A stretch of 64,000 bases of DNA, from positions 23,022 to 87,021 of the forward strand of contig JWZX01002881.1 in NCBI GenBank assembly GCA_001275005.1, given 5' to 3'. The notes beneath the pieces are model-generated. The model ran no database searches, had not been told where the DNA came from, and saw only the letters and a list, made by a program, of their open reading frames with translations. Of the stretch, positions 18,927-28,500 are shown in pieces (the stretch's first letter is position 1; every line of letters begins with the position of its first letter). The DNA is from Chrysochromulina tobinii (lineage: Eukaryota > Haptophyta > Prymnesiales > Chrysochromulinaceae). The position numbers were made by a program, and so were the translations under genes.

Positions 18927-19717
18927 CTTGTCGTCCAGTGCGCTCGTGTGCGGGTTTGACAGGTGACAGGACGTCGTGTCGGCCGATCGAACACGCGGCG
19001 CGGACGTGAGAGGCGCTTCAGAGAGATTTTGCCAACCTCTGAGAACCATACACGGCGTGATACGGAAGCAGCGTAATCACAACGATCAGTAACGTTTCAT
19101 TACCGGGTTTTCGCAACGTGCGGTACCGCGTACCGCCACAGGACCAAACCGAAACGCCCTACGCCGGGGGCGGGCCCGCCCCGGCTCCGCCTTGGCGTGG
19201 CCCTGGCCGCCTCCGCCGCCGCTGCGCGCTGCCGCTGGCTACAGAGACCCTCGCGTCACTAGGGTCTCTAGGCGCTCGCGTCCTCTTGTGAGTTGGCGTG
19301 ACGACGATATGCCCGTGTTTTTCACGCTGACTGGCGGTTGAAATATGTAGAAAAATCACATTAGGCGTATCGTGGCTCTCGAACTAGGGATACAGTATAC
19401 GGGTGTGCTACACACGCACTCGAGAAACTGCGGTTCTTGGGTTTCGGCACCTAGAGCGAACAACCGTCCCTCGCTCACATCTCATCGCAGCCACAGTTGA
19501 CGCTCGCGCAAGGCCGCCCACGTACCCGCCACACATGACATGCACGGCGGGCCCAGGTTCACCCCTCTGCCGCTCTGGGGCGGCGACACGTACGAGGAGG
19601 GGTGAAAGCCGGGAGAGTGTGCTGTCCCCGTGCACGCGTGCAGCGACGCGTGCGCGGCGAGGGCATGCGATGGCGGAAGGGCACGCGCCGCAGCTGGCGC
19701 CGCTTGCCACGAGCTGA
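18927..19717. other. Intergenic, no gene seen
   Basis: Short opposite-strand frames only. It holds the 3' flanks of QSOX and of the minus-strand small gene, which converge here. Confidence 0.5.
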
Positions 19718-20122
19718 TCACCCAAGTCTGGAGTCGTAGCCGCCGCCGCCCGCGTGCCATGGCCTTCTGGGCTGGAAGGGCGCCTTGTTGCACGGATTGT
19801 CCACATCATTCTTGATCACTTCCTTGACTGACACCTGTTGGCTCTCCGCCGTGGGCCGCCAATGCAAGCCCTCCCCCCTGAAATGGCTCTCCACCTGCCG
19901 CGTCTGCTCGGGCGTCGCGTCGTAGTACTCCGTCTGGATCTTTTTGGGCGCGGGGAAGAGGATTTCTGAGCGCTCCTCCTCAGACAGCTGGTACCACTTT
20001 GAGCGCTCCTGGGAGCGCTGCAGCCGCTGCTCGGAGATCTTCTGCGCGTACGACATATTGGCGAGGCGCGCGTCCGCCGCGGAGACCGTCGTGTTGAAGC
20101 GCACCGCCATGGCGAACGACAT
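19718..20122 (-). CDS. Small unknown protein, paralogue of 20380-20787
   Basis: 134 residues from the ATG at 20122 (MSFAMAVRFNTTVSAADAR). An in-frame extension upstream to 20290 is not shared with the paralogue, so the MSFAMAV start was chosen. Features are a charged helix (SQERSKWYQLSEEERSEI), a PAPKKIQTEY block, FRGEGLHWRP, and a C-terminal PWHAGGGGYD signature. No signal peptide or membrane segment. Family unknown. About 75-80% of residues match the divergent neighbour. Confidence 0.75.
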   Translation of the reverse strand: MSFAMAVRFNTTVSAADARLANMSYAQKISEQRLQRSQERSKWYQLSEEERSEILFPAPKKIQTEYYDATPEQTRQVESHFRGEGLHWRPTAESQQVSVKEVIKNDVDNPCNKAPFQPRRPWHAGGGGYDSRLG

Positions 20123-20379
20123 GTGGCCCGACGCCACAGGGACCAGCGCTCTAAAATGCGTGTCGTTTTCCAAAAGTGTCGAAACTTGGAGCGAAAAGAA
20201 ATTCCGAAACGCGCCTTTTGCCGCAGTTCCTCGCTTTGGTCGAACCGGGTGTGGACAGATCCACAAAGCTGTTTTCTGGTGCCGCTCCAAATCTCATAAA
20301 ACTTTGTCGGCTTTTGAAGCCCCGGAACACACGCGCTCGTATCGCACGGTAACGCGAGAGGAGACGCACGGGCACCGCC
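20123..20379. promoter_or_regulatory. Bidirectional spacer between head-to-head paralogues
   Basis: 257 bp separate the two ATGs. The halves are not visibly inverted copies of each other, so the duplication seems to have covered coding sequence more than promoter. It should contain both promoters. Confidence 0.4.
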
Positions 20380-20787
20380 ATGTCGTTCGCCATGGCGGTG
20401 CGCTTCAACACGACGGTCTCCGCGGCGGACGCGCGCATGGCTAGTATGGCATACGCGCAGAGAATCGCTGAAGAGCGGCTGAAGCGCTCCCAGGAGCGCT
20501 CAAAGTGGTACCAGCTGTCTGAGGAGGAGCGCTCAGAAATCCTCTTCCCCGCGCCCAAAAAAATCCAGACGGAGTACAACGACGCGACGCCCGAGCAACA
20601 GCGACAGGTGGAGAGCCATTTCAGAGGGGAGGGTATGCACTGGCGCCCCCCGGCGCAGAGCCAAAAGGTGACGATCAATGACCTCGTCAAACTCGATCCA
20701 GTCAATCCAATCAACAGGGCACCCTATCAGCCCAGAAAGCCGTGGCATGCGGGAGGCGGCGGCTATGACACCGCCATGGCGTGTTGA
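20380..20787 (+). CDS. Small unknown protein, paralogue of 19718-20122
   Basis: 135 residues, starting with the same MSFAMAVRFNTTVSAADAR as the divergent gene and ending PWHAGGGGYDTAMAC, TGA stop. The central region QERSKWYQLSEEERSEILFP is identical in both copies; the C-terminal third differs more (VTINDLVKLDPVNPI versus VSVKEVIKNDVDNPC). Preservation of both frames against this divergence argues that both copies are expressed. Function unknown. Confidence 0.8.
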   Translation: MSFAMAVRFNTTVSAADARMASMAYAQRIAEERLKRSQERSKWYQLSEEERSEILFPAPKKIQTEYNDATPEQQRQVESHFRGEGMHWRPPAQSQKVTINDLVKLDPVNPINRAPYQPRKPWHAGGGGYDTAMAC

Positions 20788-21359
20788 CGCGCGTGGCGCA
20801 CAACTTCGCGCTGCAGTAGTCTTGGCCACAAGCAGCATTCGTTTGAGGATGCAGCCCTGCTCTGGGAAGTGGGAACAGATGGAAGATGCCGAGATGATCT
20901 TCCTTTAGAGATTTCACGTGGACCGTCACCTGGGGGGGCTTCTTCGTCCGGGGACTCACCCAATAGTAGCCCAGTCCTTTCATGCATGCACCGAGCGCCG
21001 TACATGCACATGTTCGTGTAGTCTGTAGATCGGCTGCGGTCTGAGTCGTCAGGACCGGGACCGACGGACCGCACACCCGCGCGATTCGGTTCCGGATGTT
21101 ATTTTATTCAATAAACGTATTCATACGATATATTTGTTCATCCCCCGACCGCGCGCGGCGACGACACGCGGCGACTAAAGACGTGACTGTGGGCCGCGCC
21201 GACGGGCGAGCACACTTGAGCACACGGACCGGTCCGCCATCAAAAGACCTGACGTCACCCCGCAGTATCTACATCAGCGGTTCGCCGGGTCCAGAGTGAC
21301 TCAGATGTGAGATGAGATTTCCCCCGCCGATCACCACGACTCCGATGTCTAGAGCACTC
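20788..21359. other. Intergenic, no gene seen
   Basis: Convergent 3' flanks of the small gene and the FKBP gene. Only short frames. Confidence 0.5.
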
Positions 21360-22403
21360 TCACTTTGGCGGGAACAGCCCATCCAAATATTTTGCCACGC
21401 TCTCGTCCACCTGATCCACCTTGGTTTCGGCGGCTAAGGGGTCGGCCTCGACGGCCGTCTCCGGCTTGTAGAACCAGTGCATGAACCCGGGCAAGTTGTC
21501 CCCGGGCAGGAAGTAGGGCAAGAATGTCAGGGCAAAGAAGGCGCGCGTAATCGAGCGACGCCCACCGAGCTTTGCAATGATCTCCTCCTTCTTTGCTTCC
21601 GAAGCACTCTCCAGAGCGACGATCTCGAGGTCGAAGCGCAGGTTGGGCTCCTCGCTCTCCTTGTCCTTGTAGGACGCCACGTACACGCGCCTTCGCCCTC
21701 CGATCCGCATGCCAGCTACTGAGTCCTCCCAGCTAGTGCGCTTCCCATCCGGTGCGCCCACCAAATAGCCCAGAGGGCGCCCGATGCCTCCGGAGCGCGT
21801 CGTCTCTAGGACTTGGCCTGTGCTGAGCGCCGTGATCGAGTAGTGCATCTGCACAAAGTCGCCCGGCACGACCAGCTTACCGTCGCCAACGACATCGTCG
21901 AGATACTTCGCGCCCGCCTCCGTCCTGCGCCACTGGCCGCCGACGCCGAGATCGCTGATGAGCCCCTGTATGCTGAAGAGGTCGAAGAAGCTCTTGAGAA
22001 CGTCGGGCACGCTGCCAGGCGACATCTTGAACACCGCCTTGAACTCTTCAAGCGAGATCTTCCCATCGCCTTTCGTGTCAACTTGGTCAAGGATCGTTTT
22101 CGCCTCTTGCATGGAGACGGGTTTGCCAGCTTTGGCGAGTGCCGCTCGCAGCTCTTCGACATCAATGAAGCCGTCACCCGACGTATCGAACTCGTAAAAG
22201 ATCGCGGATAGTTCCTTGTCCGAGCGTGGCCTGCCACTGCCCTCCTCAAAGGCCACAATGCCACCTGCACGCAGCCGGGTTGCCACCGCGCGCGGCTGCA
22301 AGATGTTGACTGCCTGCGAGTTTGACCATATCCCTCGTGTATATTGTGCAAGCCTCGCGCCCGGCGTGAACGTCAGCAAGACGCAGCAGAACAGCCCGAG
22401 CAT
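21360..22403 (-). CDS. EF-hand pair plus FKBP-type peptidyl-prolyl isomerase-like protein
   Basis: 347 residues from the ATG at 22403, stop TGA. The N-terminus MLGLFCCVLLTFTPGARL looks like a signal peptide, possibly the first half of a bipartite plastid targeting sequence. Two EF-hands follow, with loops DTSGDGFIDVEE and DTKGDGKISLEE, both complete for Ca2+ binding. The second half is a divergent FKBP domain: VVPGDFVQMHYS, a substrate-loop region, WEDSVAGMRIGGRRRVYV and a terminal FDLEIVALES strand. The catalytic aromatic pocket is only partly conserved, so isomerase activity is uncertain. A hydrophobic FFALTFLPYFLPG segment lies near the C-terminus. Ca2+-regulated folding in the secretory path or plastid is an inference. 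Confidence 0.75.
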   Translation of the reverse strand: MLGLFCCVLLTFTPGARLAQYTRGIWSNSQAVNILQPRAVATRLRAGGIVAFEEGSGRPRSDKELSAIFYEFDTSGDGFIDVEELRAALAKAGKPVSMQEAKTILDQVDTKGDGKISLEEFKAVFKMSPGSVPDVLKSFFDLFSIQGLISDLGVGGQWRRTEAGAKYLDDVVGDGKLVVPGDFVQMHYSITALSTGQVLETTRSGGIGRPLGYLVGAPDGKRTSWEDSVAGMRIGGRRRVYVASYKDKESEEPNLRFDLEIVALESASEAKKEEIIAKLGGRRSITRAFFALTFLPYFLPGDNLPGFMHWFYKPETAVEADPLAAETKVDQVDESVAKYLDGLFPPK

Positions 22404-22538
22404 TCGCAATCAATCTTTGTGGCGAGGGACGAATCCCGCCCCACCCACTCATTGAGTGTCAATGACGAGATTTCCATGAAACTTCCTTTGGCCACACATT
22501 CATTTTCAGCAAGCTAACAACAACCAAGCAAACAATAG

Positions 22539-22546
22539 TACATGTA
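22539..22546. promoter_or_regulatory. TACATGTA palindrome, 136 bp upstream of the EF-hand/FKBP gene
   Basis: Exact 8-bp palindrome; a one-mismatch copy (TACATGTG) follows 26 bp on. Confidence 0.4.
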
Positions 22547-22667
22547 TCGGTTGCGCTTGTTTAGGTACATGTGTTGTGTCGACTAATTACATAGCTTGCT
22601 TGCCTCCTTGCTGATTCGCAAGTCAAGTCAAGTTACAAGTAAGACTCAGCCCCCTCTAGCCTCTTCA

Positions 22668-23471
22668 CTACCTCAAATTGAGACCTGCCCACTGGATGGC
22701 CACCGTTTCCAACTCCTCGGCCGCCGCCCCCATTCTTCCGAGCCAGTAGGGAGGCCCGTAAGACATGTAAATCTCTTCGCCTTTCTCAACACGCCTCGCA
22801 GCCACGGCTGCTAGATGACACCCTTCGATTGAGATCGTGTGTGCATTCGCCTGTGTGATCGCAGCGGCTGCGTATTCTGCGATGTCATCTAACGTCGAGC
22901 ACGTGGCGCAGTCGTTGATCACATGCGCCACGTATGCCGGATCGTTGATCAAAATCGGATCTCCTGCCACGCTGATCCCAGAGTCACCGCCAATCACAGG
23001 AATCACGTCCAGCTCCTCCGGACCCGCCTCGAGAAGTGCGTGGCGTAAAAAGTCTCGACGAGCCGTCGCGACGTGGGCGCCAAAGGCGAATCCCACGCCC
23101 TCGACCAGCGAAAGATCTGAGCGTTGCCATCGTACACGAAGATCACCAGGGTAGAAGGTAATCAGCTCGCCTCGCTCCAACTGCCGCGCGGCAAAAAGCC
23201 CGTTGCCAGCTCCGTTGATGAGCGAAGCGCGCACGCTCACACGATTCAAATTCCAGTCCAGCCGCGTGCCAATCAACTGGTCGCGCATCGCACACGCATC
23301 CTTGGAACTGTCTATCAGTTCTTTCAATCGCTGCGCAGCCCCGTCCAGGGTGCTGCCATCCTCAATACGATGCTCTGTCATGCACGCAATCAGCATGCGG
23401 CCATTGCTGCGGTGTGCAAATGCGTCGTGGGCGGCGCAGAGACGCACCGGACCTGAACATGTGCCGAACAT
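22668..23471 (-). CDS. SET-domain protein (putative lysine methyltransferase)
   Basis: 267 residues from the ATG at 23471. SET domains transfer methyl groups from S-adenosylmethionine to lysines of histones or other proteins. Visible hallmarks: GNGLFAARQLERGELITFY (SET-N strand with GxG), AYVAHVINDCATC (equivalent of the RFINHSCxPN knot) and KGEEIYMSYGPPYW (equivalent of GEELTxDY). No pre-SET or post-SET cysteine clusters are seen, so this resembles stand-alone algal SET proteins. The frame ends TAG followed directly by TGA. The substrate cannot be told from sequence. Confidence 0.7.
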   Translation of the reverse strand: MFGTCSGPVRLCAAHDAFAHRSNGRMLIACMTEHRIEDGSTLDGAAQRLKELIDSSKDACAMRDQLIGTRLDWNLNRVSVRASLINGAGNGLFAARQLERGELITFYPGDLRVRWQRSDLSLVEGVGFAFGAHVATARRDFLRHALLEAGPEELDVIPVIGGDSGISVAGDPILINDPAYVAHVINDCATCSTLDDIAEYAAAAITQANAHTISIEGCHLAAVAARRVEKGEEIYMSYGPPYWLGRMGAAAEELETVAIQWAGLNLR

Positions 23472-24183
23472 GCGCCGGGGAGGCGAAGGCGTCTGTTGTG
23501 AACACTGGCTGTGAAGAGGAAAAACGTGTCACCTCATTATGGACCCCCCACCGCGATCTCCATCGACGCCCGTCCTCCCCTGCTGGCTTCCGGAGCACAT
23601 TCGATAGGCTTCCTTAAGACTTGACTTGCGAAAAAAGCGCCACCAAAGACGCCGAAATTGTATATCGTCATACTGTAATGTATAGTGGTGTGCCGTCATA
23701 GAACACCAAAATAGACGCCTGCCATTGAAGAATGTCCCCGAGTGGCACGTGACATCAAGAGGCATTTCACGCTTTCGGTGCCCACCCCACTCAGTTTGTA
23801 ATCAGGGTATGAGGAAGGGGTGCAAATCCAGATATTAATCCCTCCCCTACCCCCTTGGGTAAAACTCACCCGCCGTAACAGACTTAGTAGCCGTGAGCGT
23901 GCGCCAGATGAGAATCTGCTCCAAAATGCGCGCCCGCGAGTGCGCTGCTCGCACTAAACATGACGCTGCTTCTGCGTTTCAACATAACGCGCACGACCTC
24001 CGGACAACCAAGCACGAGGGCCTCTATGGACGGAGGTGTGGCCGTGCCGCCTGCAGTGTTTCTTACCCCCTGACAGTGACTCGCTCCCCGGCTGTGCGTC
24101 GCACCGCGCGCACTCAAACGATGATTCTGAGGCGCATGCCGTTCAGTCTCATAGGCTTGGCATCTTTTCCAAGGCTGAGCGTC
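23472..24183. other. Intergenic with one dispersed repeat copy
   Basis: No coding sequence supported. Contains the repeat at about 23965-24065, which recurs near 37915-38100. Confidence 0.5.
23965..24065. repeat. Dispersed repeat copy 1 (GGACGGAGGTGTGGCCG family)
   Basis: Shares CAAGCACGAGGGCCTCTAT and ATGGACGGAGGTGTGGCCG, in the same order and orientation, with two copies at 37915-38100. Confidence 0.65.
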
Positions 24184-25550
24184 TTACTTCTTAGGCTCGA
24201 AGAGGCTGCGCGCCTGCTCGATCAGCGGCTTGACGACGCGTGGCGCCGCAAATGGAGGCGATTTTGAGGGCTCCGCTGCGGGCGTGCTCGGCGGGAAAGG
24301 GCGGGAAACGCCGATAGGCGTGGCTCCGCCTCGCGCCGCCGCGTCGGCGTCGTGGTGGAGCGTCGGCGCCGCAGCCCCCTCACGCGCCGCCTCGGGCGCT
24401 GCCTCGGGCGTTGTCTCGGGCGCTCCCTCGCGCGCTGCCTCGGGCGCCCCCTCGGGCGTTGTCTCGGGCTCCTCGTCGGAGTCGCCCCATTTGGATCGTG
24501 CGCGGCTTTGGATGGGCGGCATAGCCGGAGCGGCAGCGCGCTCGGGCGGCTCGAACGGCGGCGGCGGCGGCGGGGGCGGGGGCGGCTGCGGCGGCGGCGG
24601 CGTAGCCAGGGCAGCTTGGCTGGTGAACTTCTTGCCGGTCGTCGAGCCCGCCTTCTCGACCTCCAGAGCGGCCGCGGCGGTGCCTTCGCTCATCACGGCG
24701 CTCGGCGGCGGCTCGACACCGTCGATCGGGCCGGGCATCGGCGACTCGGGCCGTTCGCTCAAGTAGCGCATGCAGGCCGGCCAGAGCGCAGGCGGCACAC
24801 GCGCCGCCAGCCCATACTCGAGGGAGACCATCGGCAGCTCCGATGGGTCATCGGCGAGCACTGCGGGCGCGAGCGGCGGCGGCGTGCCGACGGCGGCCTG
24901 GGTGGTTCCAGCGGCCTGGGTGGTTCCAGCGGCCTGGGTGGTTCCAGCGGCCTGGGAGGCTCCAGCGGCCTGGGTGGCTCCAGCGGCCTGGGAGGCTCCA
25001 GCCTGGTTCGTCGTCCCGACGGCGAGCGACTGCGTCTTGAGGAAGGTGACCAGGTGCTCAGGCGAGAGGCTCGACGAGAGGATGCGTAGATTCACAGGCT
25101 CGTGCAGCACCGCACAGAGCAGGGTGGGCAACAGGACTTGGCGGCAGCGCGGCTCGCAAAAGTAACGGAAGGGCAGCTCGACCAGCCGGTGGAGCATCGT
25201 GGGGTGGGCACCCCAACGCCAGCGCAGAGCCTCCGCATTCCGCGGAGAGTGCAGGCAGAAGAGGCCAAGGAGCAGCAGGACCTCATGCAGCAGCAGCCGC
25301 AGCTCAGCGGTCACGGCGGCGTCGTCGGCCGCAGGCGAGCTGGACGGCCGCGCGGCGAGCGGCGAGGCGCGTCCGCTCGCGGGACTCGCGAGGCCCACGC
25401 CGGTGCCCGCGCCGCCCGGCTCCGTGCGCACTTGAGCCTTCTCGACGGCCCCGAAAAGGGAGAGGGTGAGGTGCGCCAGCTGGAACGTGTGCAGTCGCAA
25501 CTCTTCGGCGCCCAGTGCGCGCCGCAGGAAGCAGTCGTCGCCGCCCCCGC

Positions 25551-25589
<39 letters not shown>

Positions 25590-28500
25590 CAACAGCCCAG
25601 CGAGCCCACGTGCACGAGAAGCTGGATGGCGGTGCGACACACCTTGAGGACCGCCGGGGTGAGGCCCGAGGCGATGCCCGAGGCCGAAAGCTCTGCGGTT
25701 GGCTGCGGCTGCGAGCCGGCGGGCTGCGTCGACTCGAAGAGAATGTTCTTGACCATCTCCGGCACGCCGCTCAGCCCAGACTCTTCGAGGTACTCACGGA
25801 GCGGTGTGGCGCACGCCGCGCTGCCATCGGCATGGAGCGGCAGCAGCAGCGCGTGCAGCAGCGCAAAGTACTGGATGAGCAGCGGCTGGTGGCGCGCGGC
25901 GCCCGAGAGGGTCATCGCACACGCACCGCAGTAGTCGCGCAGCATGTGCAGCCCGCCCGAGAACAGCACCACCACGACGAGGTCCGCGCGCAGCTTGCGG
26001 TGCGCCTCGGCCACGGGCGGCGTCGCGATGACGAGGCGCAGCACCTTGAGCAGCGGCAGCAGCAGCGCATCGGGCGGCGCGGAGACCGCGATGGGTGACG
26101 ACAGACGCCCATCGAGCGCCTCTTGTCGGGAGTCCAAGTCGACCGCCGCCGGCAGCAGCCCAAAAGCGAGCTTCTCAACCGTGGCCGTTAAGAGCAGGTA
26201 CGCGCGGTTCTGCGGCAGGGCGCACGCCGCGAGCAGCGCACGCGTGGCCGCCGTCTTGGTCGAGGCGCGCACCGCCGGCGGCGTCGTCGAGGCGGTTGAG
26301 AATGGTGCGGCCGTGCCTGCCGCGTCGGCGACACCGGCCATCGCGAGAGTGACAAGAGATTCGAGTCCGCCCTGCGTGCGCACGGTGTGAAGGTCTCGTT
26401 CACGCCCTGTCTCGAGGAGCCTGCACAGCTCCCACGCGCACGTCTCCGCGCCGTCGCAGTTGGGCTGCGAGGCGAGCGTGGCGAGCTCGCCGAGCAGCTT
26501 GAGCGTTCGCTTGGAGCCTTGCGCCGAGCCGGGGCCGCCCCAGAGCTGCTCCAGCTGCTCGATGTGAAGGCTGCTGGCTGTGGCCGCCATGCGCTGGCGC
26601 ACCTTTTTGGCGCGGGCGCGCAGCTTGCGCAGCCTCACGCGCTCCGCCTCGCGCACCTCGGCCTGCGCCGCCTCCACCTGCGCGCGCAGCGGGGAGCGGA
26701 GCAGGTCGTGGACGCGGGAGCTGATCTCGAGCTGATCTCGAGGTGTGGTCGTCGAGAGGGCCGCGAGGTGGCTGGCCCAGGTGGAACCGCCGCCCGACGT
26801 GGCCAAGTTCGACGCCTCGTCGCCTTCATCCTTGGCGGCGAGCGCGGCGAGCGTGGGGGGCACGGCGACCACTGCCCCGTCCGTCGCGGCAAACTCGTCG
26901 ACCTCTTCACAATCGGCCTCGGCGCCTTCGTCGCCTTCGTCATCCGTCGTCCTTGACGTCCTTGACCTTCGCGCCACCGCCGAGGCTGAGGACGGCGTTG
27001 GCTCCGCCGCCTCAGCCTCGGCCTCGGCCTCCTCGTCCTCGAGAAGCTCTCCGCCGCCGCCGCCCGTGCCTCCACCGCCACCGCCGCCGCCGCCGCCACC
27101 GCCGCCGCCACCGCCGCCGCCGCCGCCGCCCTCGTCGCCCGAGACGGAGTAGTAGCCCGACTCCGAGGCGCCGCCTATCGAACCGCCCGTCGAGTCTGCC
27201 CTCGAGTGACCGCCGCGCTTCCGCCCATTGCGCTTGCCGCCGCCGCCCTTGTTGCGCCTGCCGCCGCCGCCCACCCAGCCGCCGCCGCCGCCGCCGCCGC
27301 CCACGACGGCGCCCTCGAGGGCGGCGAGGATGGACGGGTCGATCAGCTCCGACTCCGACTTGGACGAGCGCCTCTCCGCCGTCGAGACGCCATCCGTCGT
27401 TGAGTTGGCCTCCTCGGCCAGCGTGGCGCGCCGCGCCTCGCGAGTCTGCTGCGCCTGCACCGTGCGCTCAGAAGCCACGTGAGCTTGCGACATGAGCATC
27501 CGAATGTGCAGCAGACGGCGCTCGTTGGCCTCGGTAATCTTGCGCTCGAGCGCGCGACGCTTCTCCGCCTGCTCCGCGAGAGCCGAACGCGCTGTGGTGA
27601 GCACTCGCATGCAGGGCGAATTCTCAGTGGCAATCAACGCGACTGCTCCTCGAGCTCAAGCCTGCTCGTGCGCGCTGTGGTGAGCACTTGCATGCAAGGC
27701 GGGGCATCAGTGGCAATCAACGCGCCTGCTCCTCGAGCTCAGCCTGCTCGCGCCGCGAGATGACGTCGAGCCGCTTCTGGCTCTTCTGCGCGGCACGGTC
27801 GGCGACCGACTGCGTGAACTCCGTCCAGCGATGGTAGGCCTCGTCCACCTTGGAAGTGTGCACCTCGGTGCGCGCGTCATCCATGCGCTTGCGCTCGAGC
27901 AGCCGCTCATTGGCGGCCTTCTCGCGCTCCGCGTTGGCCGCGGCCTGCTTGCCCAGATGCAGCTTGCGCCGCTCCTCCGCCTCGTTCATCTTCAGGGCGA
28001 GCTGCGCCTTTCGCTCCTCAGCCTCCTCCACCGCTGGGTCAGTGCTGTGGGACTTGATGAACGCCACCTCGTCCACCTTGCGTGACTCGAGACGCGCCTT
28101 GGAGGCCACCTTGCCGATGTGTGCCTCCCGGTTCGCCTCAGCCTTCTTATTGCGCTCCTCGATGGTGGCAGCCTTTGCGGACTTCATCTCCTCCTGCCGC
28201 TTGCGCACCTGCGGAGCGGGCGCCGTGTTGAGCACTTGCATGCGAGGCAGGGTTGGGGCTCGCGGACTTCCTCCTCAACATGCTTCATCAGAGGTCATCA
28301 GAGGTCATCAGAGGTCATCAGCGGACTCCCTCCTCAATACGCTTGCGCACCTGCGCCTCGTGCTCCCGACGCTGCTGCAGCCGCTGCGCCTCCTCGGCAG
28401 CCTTGCTCGCGCGCAACGCCTCGGCGTTCTTCTCGCGCTGCAGCTGGAGCTCATGCAGCTCCTCCGCCGTGCGTCGGTCGGGCGAGAGCAGCTTCTCTCG

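Noticed and set aside
25535-25600. Intron at the GGC run in SCAPER
   Set aside because: No GT or AG in suitable positions around the frame change; slippage in the run explains it better.
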